From: Kitasatospora sp. CB01950
Lineage (GTDB): Bacteria; Actinomycetota; Actinomycetes; Streptomycetales; Streptomycetaceae
NCBI RefSeq assembly: GCF_001905465.1
Contig: NZ_LISX01000009.1
Coordinates: 36,731-100,730, forward strand
DNA length: 64,000 bases
Direction: 5' to 3'
In this document: in pieces, positions 28,199-37,000 of the stretch
How positions within the stretch are numbered: position 1 is the stretch's first letter
Layout: the number at the start of each line of letters is the position of its first letter
Translations under genes and position numbers: made by a program
The notes under the pieces: generated by a model
Seen by the model: only the letters and a program-made list of their open reading frames with translations
What the model was told of the DNA's origin: nothing
Database searches by the model: none

Positions 28199-29509
28199 TC
28201 AGTAGCGGTAGCGGACGGCCTCGATGATCCGGGCCGGCTCGTGGTCGGCGAAGCGGGCGATCTCGGCCTCCCGGACGTCGATCACGGACTGCCAGAGCGG
28301 CTCGCCCATCGCGGTGCGCAGCACCTCGGACTTGCGCAGGGCGTCGACGGCCTCGTCGAGGCGGGCGGGGAGGCGTTCGGCGACGCCGTCGGGGTCGCCG
28401 GTGGTCTCGGCGGGGAGGCTGAGCGCGGCGCCGAGGCCGGCCAGCCCGGCGGCGAGGACGCCGCCGACCGCGAGGTAGGGGTTGGCGGCGGCGTCGAAGC
28501 ACTTGACCTCGGCGTTGGCCTGCTCGGGCGCGGAGCCGGTGATGAGCCGGAGCGCGGCCTCCCGGTTCTCCAGGCCCCAGCAGCGGTGCGGGCCGGACCA
28601 GTGGCCGGGCACCAGGCGCAGGTAGCTGGCGACGGACGGGGCGCCGAGGGCGAGCAGGGCGGGCAGTTCGGCGAGCACCCCGGCGAAGAACGCCTCGGCC
28701 TCCCGGGTGAGGCCGTGCGGGCCACTGCCGCCGTGGCCGAGGTTCTGGCCGTCGCGCCACAGGCTGAGGTGCAGGTGGCCGCCGTTGCCGACGCCGCCGG
28801 GGGCGGTGACGGGGGCGAAACTGGCCCGCAGGCCGTGCCGCAGCGAGACGGCCTGGACGGTGTGCCGGACCAGCAGCGCGGTGTCGGCGGCCTCGACGGG
28901 CCCGCCGGGGGCGACGGACAGCTCGAACTGGCCGTCGCTGTACTCGGGGTGGAGCTGGAGCACGGTCAGCTTCTGCTCGCGCAGGGTGCGCAGCAGGTCG
29001 CGCAGGTAGTCGCTGTTGGCGACCACGCGGCGCATGCCGTACGCGGGGCCGTCGCCGCCGCCCTCGACGATCCACTCGACCTCGATGCCGGCCTTGACGG
29101 TGAGCCCGCGTTCGGCGAGGGCCTCGGCGGTGCGGCGGGCGAACTGGCGCTGGCAGCCTGGGTGCGGTTCGCCCTGCTGGGTCCAGCGGTCGCCGGGGGC
29201 CCAGGCCCAGCCGGGCTGGGCGGCGAGCCGGTGCAGCGCGGCGACGTCGGGGACGAGGCGCAGGTCGCCGACGGGGCTGCCGGACGGGGCGAGCGAGTCG
29301 TCGACCAGGAACGCGTCGAAGCAGGGCGCGGCGCCGACGCCCCAGCGGGCGGCGCTCTCCAGGCCGCGGACGGGGACGGTCTTGACCCGGGTGACGCCGG
29401 CGTTGTCGACCCAGCCGACGATCACGCCGTCGACGCCCTCGGCCTCGATCCTGGTGGCGGCCAGTCGGGCCTCGGCGGCGCGCTCGGCGCGGGGCTTCTC
29501 GGTGCTCAT
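28199..29509 (-). CDS. Glutamine-synthetase-family ligase
   Basis: 436 residues from ATG 29509, close to GlnA-like length. The beta-grasp N-terminal domain (about 1-110) has VDNAGVTRVKTVP. The catalytic domain has KAGIEVEWIV (metal Glu pair), HPEYSDGQFELSVAP, GNGGHLHLSLW (His metal ligand), the WGLENREAALRL arginine region and NAEVKCFDAAANPYLAVG. The last matches the conserved NPYLA motif, so it is enzymatically complete. Such GlnA2/3/4-like paralogues in streptomycetes ligate glutamate to polyamines or ethanolamine rather than ammonia. The context here does not fix the amine. It is divergent from the TetR gene with 206 bases between. Confidence 0.85.
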   Translation of the reverse strand: MSTEKPRAERAAEARLAATRIEAEGVDGVIVGWVDNAGVTRVKTVPVRGLESAARWGVGAAPCFDAFLVDDSLAPSGSPVGDLRLVPDVAALHRLAAQPGWAWAPGDRWTQQGEPHPGCQRQFARRTAEALAERGLTVKAGIEVEWIVEGGGDGPAYGMRRVVANSDYLRDLLRTLREQKLTVLQLHPEYSDGQFELSVAPGGPVEAADTALLVRHTVQAVSLRHGLRASFAPVTAPGGVGNGGHLHLSLWRDGQNLGHGGSGPHGLTREAEAFFAGVLAELPALLALGAPSVASYLRLVPGHWSGPHRCWGLENREAALRLITGSAPEQANAEVKCFDAAANPYLAVGGVLAAGLAGLGAALSLPAETTGDPDGVAERLPARLDEAVDALRKSEVLRTAMGEPLWQSVIDVREAEIARFADHEPARIIEAVRYRY

Positions 29510-29715
29510 GCGCCCATGCTGGCCTGCGGCGATGCGGTGTCCGGGCGACTCGGCCGGGACGTCACCCGTCCGTGGAAACCTGAAAGTGACGCAGGTCACA
29601 TCGGATGATGAAATTCCGGGGACCCTCTCCCCGTTTGAACCTCCGTCGCAGCGAAACGGGGAGTTACTCCCCGCTCGCCCCACCCCGTTCTCCGCCCGCT
29701 CGAAGGGAGCGCACC

Positions 29716-30348
29716 ATGACCACCGTCGCCGCTCCCCGCCGGCGTTCGGACGCCACCCGCAACCGCGAACGGATCGTCGCCGCCGCCCGCGAGGCCTTCG
29801 TCGAGTACGGGGCACTGGCCCCGCTCGACGAGATCGCCCGCCGGGCCGGCGTCGGCAACGCCACGCTGTACCGCAACTTCGCCGACCGCCGGACGCTGAT
29901 CCAGCAGGTGTCGCTCGCCGTCATCAACCGGGTCGTGGCGCACGCGCACGCGGCCGCCGCCGAGGAGCCCGACTCCTTCGCCGCGGTGAGCCGCTTCGTG
30001 CACGCCGCCGCCGACGAGCGGATCGGCGCGCTGTGCTCCCTGCTGACCGGCACCATCGACCCCGACGACCCCGAACTCGCCGACGCCCGCGCCGAGATGA
30101 GACAGGCCACCGAGGACCTGGTCGCCCGCGCGCAGGCCGACGGACTGCTCCGTACCGACGTCGGAGCCGGCGACATCGTGGTCGCCATGTCCCAGCTCAC
30201 CCGACCGCTCCCCGGCGCCGCCTGTCTCGACCTGGGCCCGCTGGTCCACCGTCACCTCCAACTGCTGCTGGACGGGCTGCGCACCGCCACCCCGTCCCCG
30301 CTGCCCGGCCATGCCGTGACCCTGGAGGAACTCTCCCGGCGCGCCTGA
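29716..30348 (+). CDS. TetR-family transcriptional regulator
   Basis: 210 residues from ATG 29716. The N-terminal HTH has RSDATRNRERIVAAAREAFVEYGALAPLDEIARRAGVGNATLYRNFADRRTLIQQV (about 9-65), the diagnostic TetR pattern. The C-terminal ligand domain is variable. It precedes, by 117 bases in the same direction, a DHA2-type efflux pump, so it probably represses the pump and releases on drug binding. In-frame sequence back to 29605 has no domain; the ATG at 29716 follows a GAAGGGAGC ribosome site. Confidence 0.92.
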   Translation: MTTVAAPRRRSDATRNRERIVAAAREAFVEYGALAPLDEIARRAGVGNATLYRNFADRRTLIQQVSLAVINRVVAHAHAAAAEEPDSFAAVSRFVHAAADERIGALCSLLTGTIDPDDPELADARAEMRQATEDLVARAQADGLLRTDVGAGDIVVAMSQLTRPLPGAACLDLGPLVHRHLQLLLDGLRTATPSPLPGHAVTLEELSRRA

Positions 30349-30465
30349 CGCATCCGGCTCAACTCCCGTTCCACCCATACGACTTACGACAGACCGCCCG
30401 AACGGGGCGGCTGCATGCCTCCGCACGTTCCGCACGTTCTCTTGCACTCACAGGTGGGTACCTCC

Positions 30466-31959
30466 ATGTCCGAAACCCTCCAGCCGGACCCGCGCCGGTG
30501 GAAGGCGCTCGTCTTCATCGCGCTGGCACAGCTGATGGTCGTCCTCGACGCGACCGTCGTGAACATCGCGCTCCCCCGCGCCAAGGAAGACCTCGGCTTC
30601 GCCGACAGCACCACCCAGTGGGTGATCACCGCCTACGCGCTGGCCTTCGGCGGCCTGCTGCTGTTCGGCGGCCGCGTCGCGGACCTGTGGGGCCGCCGCC
30701 GGACCTTCATGGTCGGCCTGGTCGGCTTCGCCGCCGCCTCCGCGATCGGCGGCGCCGCGGTCAACACCGCCATGCTGCTCGGCGCCCGCGCCCTGCAGGG
30801 CGTCTTCGGCGCGCTGCTCGCGCCCGCCGCGCTCTCGCTGCTCGCCGTCATGTTCAGCGACGGCAAGGAGCGCGCCAAGGCGTTCGGCATCTTCGGCGCC
30901 GTCGCCGGCGGTGGCGGTGCGATCGGCCTGATCCTGGGCGGCGCGCTCACCGAGTACCTGAACTGGCGCTGGACCTTCTACGTCAACATCCCGTTCGCCG
31001 CGGTCGCCCTGGCCGGCGCGATCATGGTCATCCGCGAGCCCGCCGTCGGCCTCAACCGCAACCGCCTCGACATCCCGGGCGTGCTGCTGGTCACCACCGG
31101 CCTGGTCTCCCTGGTGTACGGCTTCACCCGCGCCGAGAGCCAGGGCTGGGGAGACTCCAGCACCATCGGCCTGTTCGTCGCCGCCGCCGTGCTGCTCGCC
31201 GCGTTCGTGGTCGTCGAGAGCCGGGTCTCCGCCCCGCTGCTGCCGCTGCGCGTGATCACCGACCGCAACCGCGGCGGCGTCTACCTCTCGCTCGGCATGG
31301 CCGTGATCGGCATGTTCGGCCTGTTCCTCTTCCTCACCCTCTACATGCAGGGCGTGCTGGGCTACAAGCCGCTGGTCAACGGTTTCGCCTTCCTCCCGAT
31401 GGTGGCCGGCATGATCACCGGCTCCACCCAGATCGGCGCCCGCCTGATGACCCGGGTCCCGGCCCGCTACCTGATGGCGCCCGGCTTCCTGGTCGCCTCG
31501 CTCGGCCTGCTGATCCTCACCCAGATCGACGTGAACACCTCGTACTGGCAGATCCTGCCCGGCCTGGTCCTGATGGGCCTCGGCATGGGCACCGCGTTCA
31601 TGCCCGCCATGAGCCTGGCCACCTTCGGCGTGCAGCCCCGCGACGCCGGCGTCGCCTCCGCGATGGTCAACACCTCCCAGCAGGTCGGCGGCGCGATCGG
31701 CACCGCCCTCCTCTCCACCGTCGCCCACAGCGCCGGCACCGCGTACCTCGACGCCCACAAGGCCGCCGCGGCCACCACCGACCCCAAGCTCTTCGCCCTG
31801 CAGATCCAGGTCCACTCCTACTCCACCGCCATCTGGTGGGCCTTCGGCATCCTGGTCCTGGCCGGCATCACCGCCTTCACCCTGATCACCGCCGGCAAGC
31901 CCGAACACCACGACTCCCCCGCCACCGCCGAGGACGCCGTCCCCGTCATGGCCCACTGA
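30466..31959 (+). CDS. MFS transporter, DHA2 (14-TM) drug efflux family
   Basis: 497 residues from ATG 30466. The first helix carries the DHA2 motif LAQLMVVLDATVVNIALP, and GGRVADLWGRRRTFMVGL is motif A. About 14 hydrophobic helices are visible, with WRWTFYVNIPFAAVALAGAIMVIRE (motif C-region) and a hydrophilic C-terminal tail. It probably exports antibiotics or other hydrophobic compounds with proton antiport. It is expected to be controlled by the TetR gene immediately upstream. The start is preferred over 30415, which adds only HPHVLLHSQ-like sequence. A strong hairpin terminator follows. Confidence 0.92.
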   Translation: MSETLQPDPRRWKALVFIALAQLMVVLDATVVNIALPRAKEDLGFADSTTQWVITAYALAFGGLLLFGGRVADLWGRRRTFMVGLVGFAAASAIGGAAVNTAMLLGARALQGVFGALLAPAALSLLAVMFSDGKERAKAFGIFGAVAGGGGAIGLILGGALTEYLNWRWTFYVNIPFAAVALAGAIMVIREPAVGLNRNRLDIPGVLLVTTGLVSLVYGFTRAESQGWGDSSTIGLFVAAAVLLAAFVVVESRVSAPLLPLRVITDRNRGGVYLSLGMAVIGMFGLFLFLTLYMQGVLGYKPLVNGFAFLPMVAGMITGSTQIGARLMTRVPARYLMAPGFLVASLGLLILTQIDVNTSYWQILPGLVLMGLGMGTAFMPAMSLATFGVQPRDAGVASAMVNTSQQVGGAIGTALLSTVAHSAGTAYLDAHKAAAATTDPKLFALQIQVHSYSTAIWWAFGILVLAGITAFTLITAGKPEHHDSPATAEDAVPVMAH

Positions 31960-31974
31960 CCCCCGCGACAGCCG

Positions 31975-32010
31975 AACGGCCCCGCCCGGAACCCTCCGGG
32001 CGGGGCCGTT
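31975..32010 (+). terminator. Perfect 15-bp hairpin terminator after the MFS gene
   Basis: Arms AACGGCCCCGCCCGG and CCGGGCGGGGCCGTT are exact reverse complements around a six-base loop, 15 bases beyond the stop codon. It ends the TetR/MFS transcription unit. Confidence 0.9.
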
Positions 32011-32399
32011 CCGCGTATCAGCGACCGAATTCCTTCAGGGCACCGCAGAGTCAACCGCCCTCGGGCGAAGCGCGATTGCCCCTTCCTACCCGCGAGTAGC
32101 TGGGCTACAGTGTCCGCACGCACCAGCGCCGGGCTTCGGGAGCCGCACCGGCGGGTTGCGCTTCTTCTCCCGTGTGCACGTCGGCGTCGCTTCATGACCT
32201 TTCGGAGCGCCTGAGCACCACGGCACTGCCCCTCGAACGGAACCGGAGCGGACCGGTCCGTAGCGCGGGGTCGCCGCTGTTCTTCTTCCGTTCCCCATTT
32301 CTCCCGTGCCGTCGGCACACCCTCCCCCGTCACGCGTGCCCGGCTGTCCGGGTCGTGGCGGGGGCCGTCGGCGCGGGCCCATGACAAGGAGTCTGGACA
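32011..32399 (+). promoter_or_regulatory. Long upstream region of the fused hydroxyacyl-CoA dehydrogenase gene
   Basis: About 390 bases without a gene. It contains two overlapping operator-like elements: CTACCCGCGAGTAG (32086-32099, one mismatch between halves) and GTAGC-TGG-GCTAC (32096-32108). The first resembles the element at 877-892. A ribosome site AAGGAG (32386-32391) precedes ATG 32400 by about nine bases. I see no coding potential in the rest of the leader. Confidence 0.5.
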
Positions 32400-34184
32400 A
32401 TGGAGCGTCCCTTCCCCACTGTTGCCGTCGTCGGCCTGGGCACCATGGGTGCCGGGGTGGCCGTGGCGGTGGCCCGGAGCGGCCGGCGCGTGATCGGCGT
32501 GGAAGCCGGTCCGGCGCAGGCGGCTCGGGCGTTGGCCCGGATCGAGGCGTCCACCGCCCGGGCGGTGGCGCGTGATCGGCTGACCGCCGAGGAGCGCACC
32601 GCGCTGCTCTCGCTGATCGAGGTCGGCGACGAGCTGACCGCGGCCGCGCAGGCGGACCTGGTGATCGAGGAGGTCCCGGAGGACCTGGAGCTCAAGCGCG
32701 CCCTGTTCGCCGAGCTGGACCGGATCTGCCCGCCCGGGACGGTGCTGGCGACCGGCACCACCGCGCTGAGCGTGACCCGGATCGCGGCGGCCACGGCCCG
32801 CCCGGAGCGGGTGCTGGGCGTGCACTTCTTCAACCCGGTGCACAGCATGAAGCTGGTCGAGGTGGTCCGCACCGTCCTGACCTCGCCCCAGGCCGCCGAG
32901 CAGGTGGCCGAGTTGGCGCGCGACCTCGGCAAGGAGCCGGTCGCGGCCGGCGACCGGGCGGGTTTCATCGCCAACGGCCTGCTGTTCGCGTACCTGAACC
33001 AGGCCGCGGCGATGTTCGAGTCCCGGTACGCCACCCGGGAGGACATCGACGCGGCGATGCGGCTGGGCTGCGGCCTGCCGATGGGCCCGCTCGCGCTGCT
33101 GGACCTGATCGGCGTGGACACCGCCCGCACCGTGCTGGAGGCGATGTACGAGCAGTCGAAGGACCGTCTGCACGCCCCGGCGCCGATCCTCGGCCAACTG
33201 GTCGCGGCGGGCCTGCTGGGCCGCAAGTCGGGCCGCGGCTTCTACACCTACGAGGCCCCGGGCTCGTCCCGGCCGGTCGCCGAAAGGACCGCGGAGGCTG
33301 CGGAGGCCGCTGCGCGTCCGGCCGGCCGCGAGGTGCGCAGCGTCGGCGTGTGCGGCAGCGGGACGATGGCGACCGGCATCGTGGAGGTGTTCGCGAAGGC
33401 GGGCTTCCCGGTGCTGCTGGCGGCCCGCAGCCAGGAGAAGGCGGAGCGGGCGAAGGCGCAGCTGGCGAAGTCGCTGGAGCGTTCGGTGTCCCGCGGCCGG
33501 CTGTCCGAGGAGGCCCGGGACGCGGCGCTGGCGCTGGTCACTCCGGTGTCCGGCTACCAGGATCTGGCGGACGTGGACCTGGTGGTGGAGGCGGTGGCGG
33601 AGGACCTCGCGGTCAAGCGCGAGCTGTTCGGCGCCCTGGACAAGGTCGTCAAGCCGGGCGCGGTGCTGGCGACCACCACCTCCTCGCTGCCGGTGATCTC
33701 CTGCGCGACGGCGACGTCCCGCCCGCAGGACGTGATCGGCATGCACTTCTTCAACCCGGCGCCGGCCATGCGGCTGGTCGAGGTGGTCTCCACGGTGCTG
33801 ACCGCGGAGGACGTCACGGCGACCGTGCTGGAGCTGTGCGGGAAGGTGAAGAAGCACCCGGTGGAGTGCGGCGACCGGGCCGGTTTCATCGTGAACGCGC
33901 TGCTGTTCCCGTACCTGAACGACGCGGTGCGGATGCTGGAGGAGCACTACGCGACGGTGGACGACATCGACACCGCGATGAAGCTGGGCTGCGGCTACCC
34001 GATGGGCCCGTTCGAGCTGCTGGACGTGGTGGGCCTGGACGTGTCGCTGACCATCGAGAAGGTGCTGCACCAGGAGTTCCGGGAGCCGGGTCTGGCGGCC
34101 GCGCCGCTGCTGGAGCACCTGGTGGCGGCGGGCTGCCTGGGCCGCAAGACCGGCCGCGGTTTCCGCGACCACGCACGGCGATGA
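32400..34184 (+). CDS. Tandem-fused 3-hydroxyacyl-CoA dehydrogenase (two complete copies)
   Basis: 594 residues made of two full 3-hydroxyacyl-CoA dehydrogenases in tandem. Copy 1 (about 1-290) has NAD-binding VVGLGTMGAG, catalytic HFFNPVHSMKLVEV, GDRAGFIANGLLFAYLN and the C-terminal helical domain. Copy 2 (about 308-594) has VCGSGTMATG, HFFNPAPAMRLVEV and GDRAGFIVNALLFPYLN. In copy 2 the third glycine of GxGxxG is Ala. These reduce acetoacetyl-CoA to 3-hydroxybutyryl-CoA or the reverse, which feeds the ethylmalonyl-CoA route. It heads the ccr-meaA region and lies upstream of its TetR gene, same strand. The duplicated architecture is clear from sequence; which copy is active is not known. Confidence 0.9.
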   Translation: MERPFPTVAVVGLGTMGAGVAVAVARSGRRVIGVEAGPAQAARALARIEASTARAVARDRLTAEERTALLSLIEVGDELTAAAQADLVIEEVPEDLELKRALFAELDRICPPGTVLATGTTALSVTRIAAATARPERVLGVHFFNPVHSMKLVEVVRTVLTSPQAAEQVAELARDLGKEPVAAGDRAGFIANGLLFAYLNQAAAMFESRYATREDIDAAMRLGCGLPMGPLALLDLIGVDTARTVLEAMYEQSKDRLHAPAPILGQLVAAGLLGRKSGRGFYTYEAPGSSRPVAERTAEAAEAAARPAGREVRSVGVCGSGTMATGIVEVFAKAGFPVLLAARSQEKAERAKAQLAKSLERSVSRGRLSEEARDAALALVTPVSGYQDLADVDLVVEAVAEDLAVKRELFGALDKVVKPGAVLATTTSSLPVISCATATSRPQDVIGMHFFNPAPAMRLVEVVSTVLTAEDVTATVLELCGKVKKHPVECGDRAGFIVNALLFPYLNDAVRMLEEHYATVDDIDTAMKLGCGYPMGPFELLDVVGLDVSLTIEKVLHQEFREPGLAAAPLLEHLVAAGCLGRKTGRGFRDHARR

Positions 34185-34378
34185 CGGGCCGTCCGGCGTC
34201 CTCGCCGAGCCCCCGTCCGTCGCCCTCCGAAGGCGTCAACCCGGCTGCGCCGAGGCCCCCTTGGGGTGCCGGGACGGTCTCCTCGCGGTGGCCCCGGCCC
34301 GCCGTGGCGCCGCCTTCGGCGCCGGTGCGCAGGGCCAGGCCGGCGGGGGCGGCACCGGGTGCGTGTAGCGTTCCGGGC

Positions 34379-35290
34379 ATGGATCGCCAGACCTCGCCTT
34401 CCCAGCAGCAGCAGTCGGCCGCCGGGCCCGACCAGTCGCGGCCGGGGGTGGAGTCCGGGGCAGGCAGTCGCCGGGCCGCCGCCCAGCGGCTGCAGATGCG
34501 CCAGGACCTCACGGCGGCGGCCATGCAGCTGTTCGCCACCCAGGGGTACGAGGAGACGACGGTCGATCAGATCGCGGCCGCCGCCGGGGTGGCCCGGCGG
34601 ACCTTCTTCCGGTACTTCCGGTCGAAGGAGGAGGCGATCTTCCCCGACCACGACGACACCCTGGTGCGGGTGGCCGACCTGCTGGCCAGCGCCGAGCCGG
34701 AGGAGCACCCGTTGGACGTGGTGTGCCGGGGCATCAAGGAGGTGCTGCGGATGTACGCCTCCACCCCGGACATGTCGGTGGCCCGCTACCAGCTGATCCG
34801 CCAGGTGTCGGCGCTGCGCGAGCGGGAGATCGCGGTGGTCTCCCGGTACGAGCGGCTGTTCACCCGGTACCTGCTGGGCCGGTTCGACGCGGCCGAGCAG
34901 ACCCCGCCGAGCTGGCAGCGCGGCGGGGACGACGACTCGATGCTGGCCGAGGTGTCGGCGGCGGCGGTGGTCGCGGCGCACAACCACGTGCTGCGGCGCT
35001 GGCTGCGGGCCGGCGGGCACGGCGATGTGGAGGCGCAGCTCGACCACTCCTTCGAGGTGATCCGGGGGACGTTCTGGCCGACCCCGCCGAGCGGTGCCCG
35101 CCGCCGCGGCACCACTGTGGCACCCGGTGCCAGTGGTGACGGAGTGGTGCCGGAGGACTCCCCGGCCCTGAGCGCACTCAGTGCCAGCCCGAGTGGTGAG
35201 GTACTGATCACAGTGGCCCGCACGGACGCCCCGCTGGAGACCGTGGTGGATTCGATTCGGGCCGCCCTGGCGGGCCGAAGCCCCGTGTAA
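34379..35290 (+). CDS. TetR-family regulator of the ethylmalonyl-CoA cluster
   Basis: 303 residues from ATG 34379. A Ser/Gln/Gly-rich N-terminal arm of about 38 residues precedes the HTH LTAAAMQLFATQGYEETTVDQIAAAAGVARRTFFRYFRSKEEAIF (about 43-88). A C-terminal ligand domain follows, then a low-complexity C-terminal tail (about 245-303) with a Gly/Ser/Thr-rich stretch. It sits between the hydroxyacyl-CoA dehydrogenase and ccr, all on one strand, with a perfect terminator after it. Palindromes inside its own 3' end and at the ccr promoter suggest self- and cluster regulation. Acyl-CoA ligands are common in this family but not shown here. Confidence 0.88.
   Translation: MDRQTSPSQQQQSAAGPDQSRPGVESGAGSRRAAAQRLQMRQDLTAAAMQLFATQGYEETTVDQIAAAAGVARRTFFRYFRSKEEAIFPDHDDTLVRVADLLASAEPEEHPLDVVCRGIKEVLRMYASTPDMSVARYQLIRQVSALREREIAVVSRYERLFTRYLLGRFDAAEQTPPSWQRGGDDDSMLAEVSAAAVVAAHNHVLRRWLRAGGHGDVEAQLDHSFEVIRGTFWPTPPSGARRRGTTVAPGASGDGVVPEDSPALSALSASPSGEVLITVARTDAPLETVVDSIRAALAGRSPV
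35118..35132. promoter_or_regulatory. Perfect operator-like palindrome inside the TetR gene
   Basis: TGGCACC-C-GGTGCCA, within the coding end of the TetR gene, is flanked by a further inverted pair CACCACTG (35110-35117) and CAGTGGTG (35131-35138). The same TGGCAC/GTGCCA half-sites recur at the ccr promoter 300 bases downstream (35430-35446), so both are candidate sites for the same repressor. Confidence 0.55.
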
Positions 35291-35322
35291 TCAAGGCAGT
35301 TTCCGCAGGTCGAAGGCAGAAT

Positions 35323-35359
35323 CGAAGGCCCGTTCCCGCATTTCGGGAACGGGCCTTCG
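35323..35359 (+). terminator. Perfect 16-bp hairpin terminator after the TetR gene
   Basis: Arms CGAAGGCCCGTTCCCG and CGGGAACGGGCCTTCG are exact reverse complements around a five-base loop, 33 bases beyond the TetR stop. It separates the TetR transcript from ccr. Confidence 0.9.
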
Positions 35360-35422
35360 GGCGTTCCGGGAAACCCCCGGCCGGCGTGTTCTGGCTCACG
35401 CAAGAAGTTGGCACCCCGTGTC

Positions 35423-35452
35423 TTTACGAGTGGCACAGGGTGCCACTACCTT
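35423..35452 (+). promoter_or_regulatory. Candidate ccr promoter with a 17-base palindrome as spacer
   Basis: GTGGCAC-AGG-GTGCCAC (35430-35446) is a perfect 7+3+7 palindrome. It is preceded by TTTACG (35423-35428) and followed by TACCTT (35447-35452), which could be the -35 and -10, so the operator would fill the spacer. Extra half-sites TGGCACC (35409) and TTGCCACC (35452-35459 area) flank it. This is a strong candidate for TetR repression. The remaining leader to ATG 35663 is about 200 bases and holds no gene. Confidence 0.55.
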
Positions 35453-35662
35453 GTTGCCACCGGTCGCGGCGCCGCGGCTCCCCACCTCGGCGCGCCGTCG
35501 TCCGGTGTCCCTCCGACCCGGGGGACGTGTACCTGCGACTCCACCCGATCCGTCGCACCACCGCAGTACCCCACCCCTCAGACCCTCAGCGAAGCCGGTG
35601 TCCGCTCCCGGCTCCCCCAGACGCCCTGTGTCCCTCGCACAGGTACGCCTTCGGAGGCAGCC

Positions 35663-37000
35663 ATGCAGGAAATTCTCGACGCGATCCTCAGCGGCAACGC
35701 CACGTCCGCCGACTACGCGGGCCTCGCGCTGCCCGAGTCCTACCGGGCCGTGACGCTCCACAAGGACGAGGAGCAGATGTTCGCCGGCCTCGCCAGCCGG
35801 GACAAGGACCCGCGCAAGTCGCTCCACCTGGACGACGTCGCGCTGCCCGAGGTCGGCCCGGGCGAGGCCCTGGTCGCCGTGATGGCCAGCGCCGTCAACT
35901 ACAACACCGTGTGGAGCTCGATCTTCGAGCCGGTCTCCACCTTCTCCTTCCTGGAGCGCTACGGCCGGCTCTCCCCGCTGACGAAGCGCCACGACCTGCC
36001 GTACCACGTGGTCGGCTCCGACCTGGCGGGCGTGGTGCTGCGCACCGGCGCCGGCGTCAACGCCTGGCGGCCCGGCGACGAGGTCGTCGCGCACTGCCTG
36101 TCGGTCGAGCTGGAGTCCCCCGACGGCCACAACGACACGATGATGGACCCGGAGCAGCGCATCTGGGGCTTCGAGACCAACTTCGGCGGCCTGGCCCAGC
36201 TCGCGCTGGTGAAGACCAACCAGCTGCTGCCCAAGCCCAAGCACCTCACCTGGGAGGAGGCCGCCTCCCCGGGCCTGGTCAACTCCACCGCGTACCGTCA
36301 GCTGGTCAGCCGCAACGGCGCCGGCATGAAGCAGGGGGACAACGTGCTGATCTGGGGCGCCAGCGGCGGCCTCGGCTCGTACGCCACCCAGTACGCGCTG
36401 GCCGGCGGCGCCACCCCGATCTGCGTGGTCTCCAACGACGCCAAGGCCGACGTCTGCCGGGCCATGGGCGCCGAGGCGATCATCGACCGGTCCGCCGAGG
36501 GCTACAAGTTCTGGAAGGACGAGAACAACCAGGACCCGCGCGAGTGGAAGCGCCTGGGCGCGAAGATCCGCGAGTTCACCGGCGGCGAGGACGTCGACAT
36601 CGTCTTCGAGCACCCCGGCCGGGAGACCTTCGGCGCGTCGGTCTACGTCACCCGCAAGGGCGGCACCATCGTCACCTGCGCCTCCACCTCCGGCTTCATG
36701 CACCAGTACGACAACCGCTACCTGTGGATGTCGCTGAAGCGCATCGTCGGCTCGCACTTCGCCAACTACCGCGAGGCGTTCGAGGCCAACCGCCTGATCG
36801 CCAAGGGCAAGATCCACCCGACCGTCTCCAAGGTCTACTCGCTGGAGGAGACCGGCCAGGCCGCCCTGGACGTGCACCACAACAAGCACCAGGGCAAGGT
36901 CGGCGTCCTCTGCCTGGCCCCGCAGGAGGGCCTGGGCGTGCGCGACCACGAGCTGCGCGCGAAGCACCTGCCCGCGATCAACCGCTTCCGGAACATCTGA
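35663..37000 (+). CDS. ccr: Crotonyl-CoA carboxylase/reductase
   Basis: 445 residues, the normal Ccr length. A zinc-independent MDR-type (quinone-oxidoreductase-like) enzyme: catalytic-domain segments NYNTVWSSIFEPVSTFSFLERYGR and HVVGSDLAGVVLRTGAGVNAW, NADPH-binding WGASGGLGSYATQYALAGGA (about 231-250) and the CO2-binding-type FEHPGRETFGASVYV. Ccr carboxylates crotonyl-CoA with NADPH to ethylmalonyl-CoA, the committed step of the ethylmalonyl-CoA pathway and the source of ethylmalonyl extender units for polyketides. It is overlapped one base by meaA (TGATG), giving a coupled operon. Confidence 0.97.
   Translation: MQEILDAILSGNATSADYAGLALPESYRAVTLHKDEEQMFAGLASRDKDPRKSLHLDDVALPEVGPGEALVAVMASAVNYNTVWSSIFEPVSTFSFLERYGRLSPLTKRHDLPYHVVGSDLAGVVLRTGAGVNAWRPGDEVVAHCLSVELESPDGHNDTMMDPEQRIWGFETNFGGLAQLALVKTNQLLPKPKHLTWEEAASPGLVNSTAYRQLVSRNGAGMKQGDNVLIWGASGGLGSYATQYALAGGATPICVVSNDAKADVCRAMGAEAIIDRSAEGYKFWKDENNQDPREWKRLGAKIREFTGGEDVDIVFEHPGRETFGASVYVTRKGGTIVTCASTSGFMHQYDNRYLWMSLKRIVGSHFANYREAFEANRLIAKGKIHPTVSKVYSLEETGQAALDVHHNKHQGKVGVLCLAPQEGLGVRDHELRAKHLPAINRFRNI

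Noticed and set aside
35386..36999. In-frame upstream extension of the mutase across ccr
   Set aside because: The translated stretch is Arg/Pro/Ala-rich with no fold, overlaps ccr in another frame, and the mutase starts at the ATG coupled to the ccr stop.
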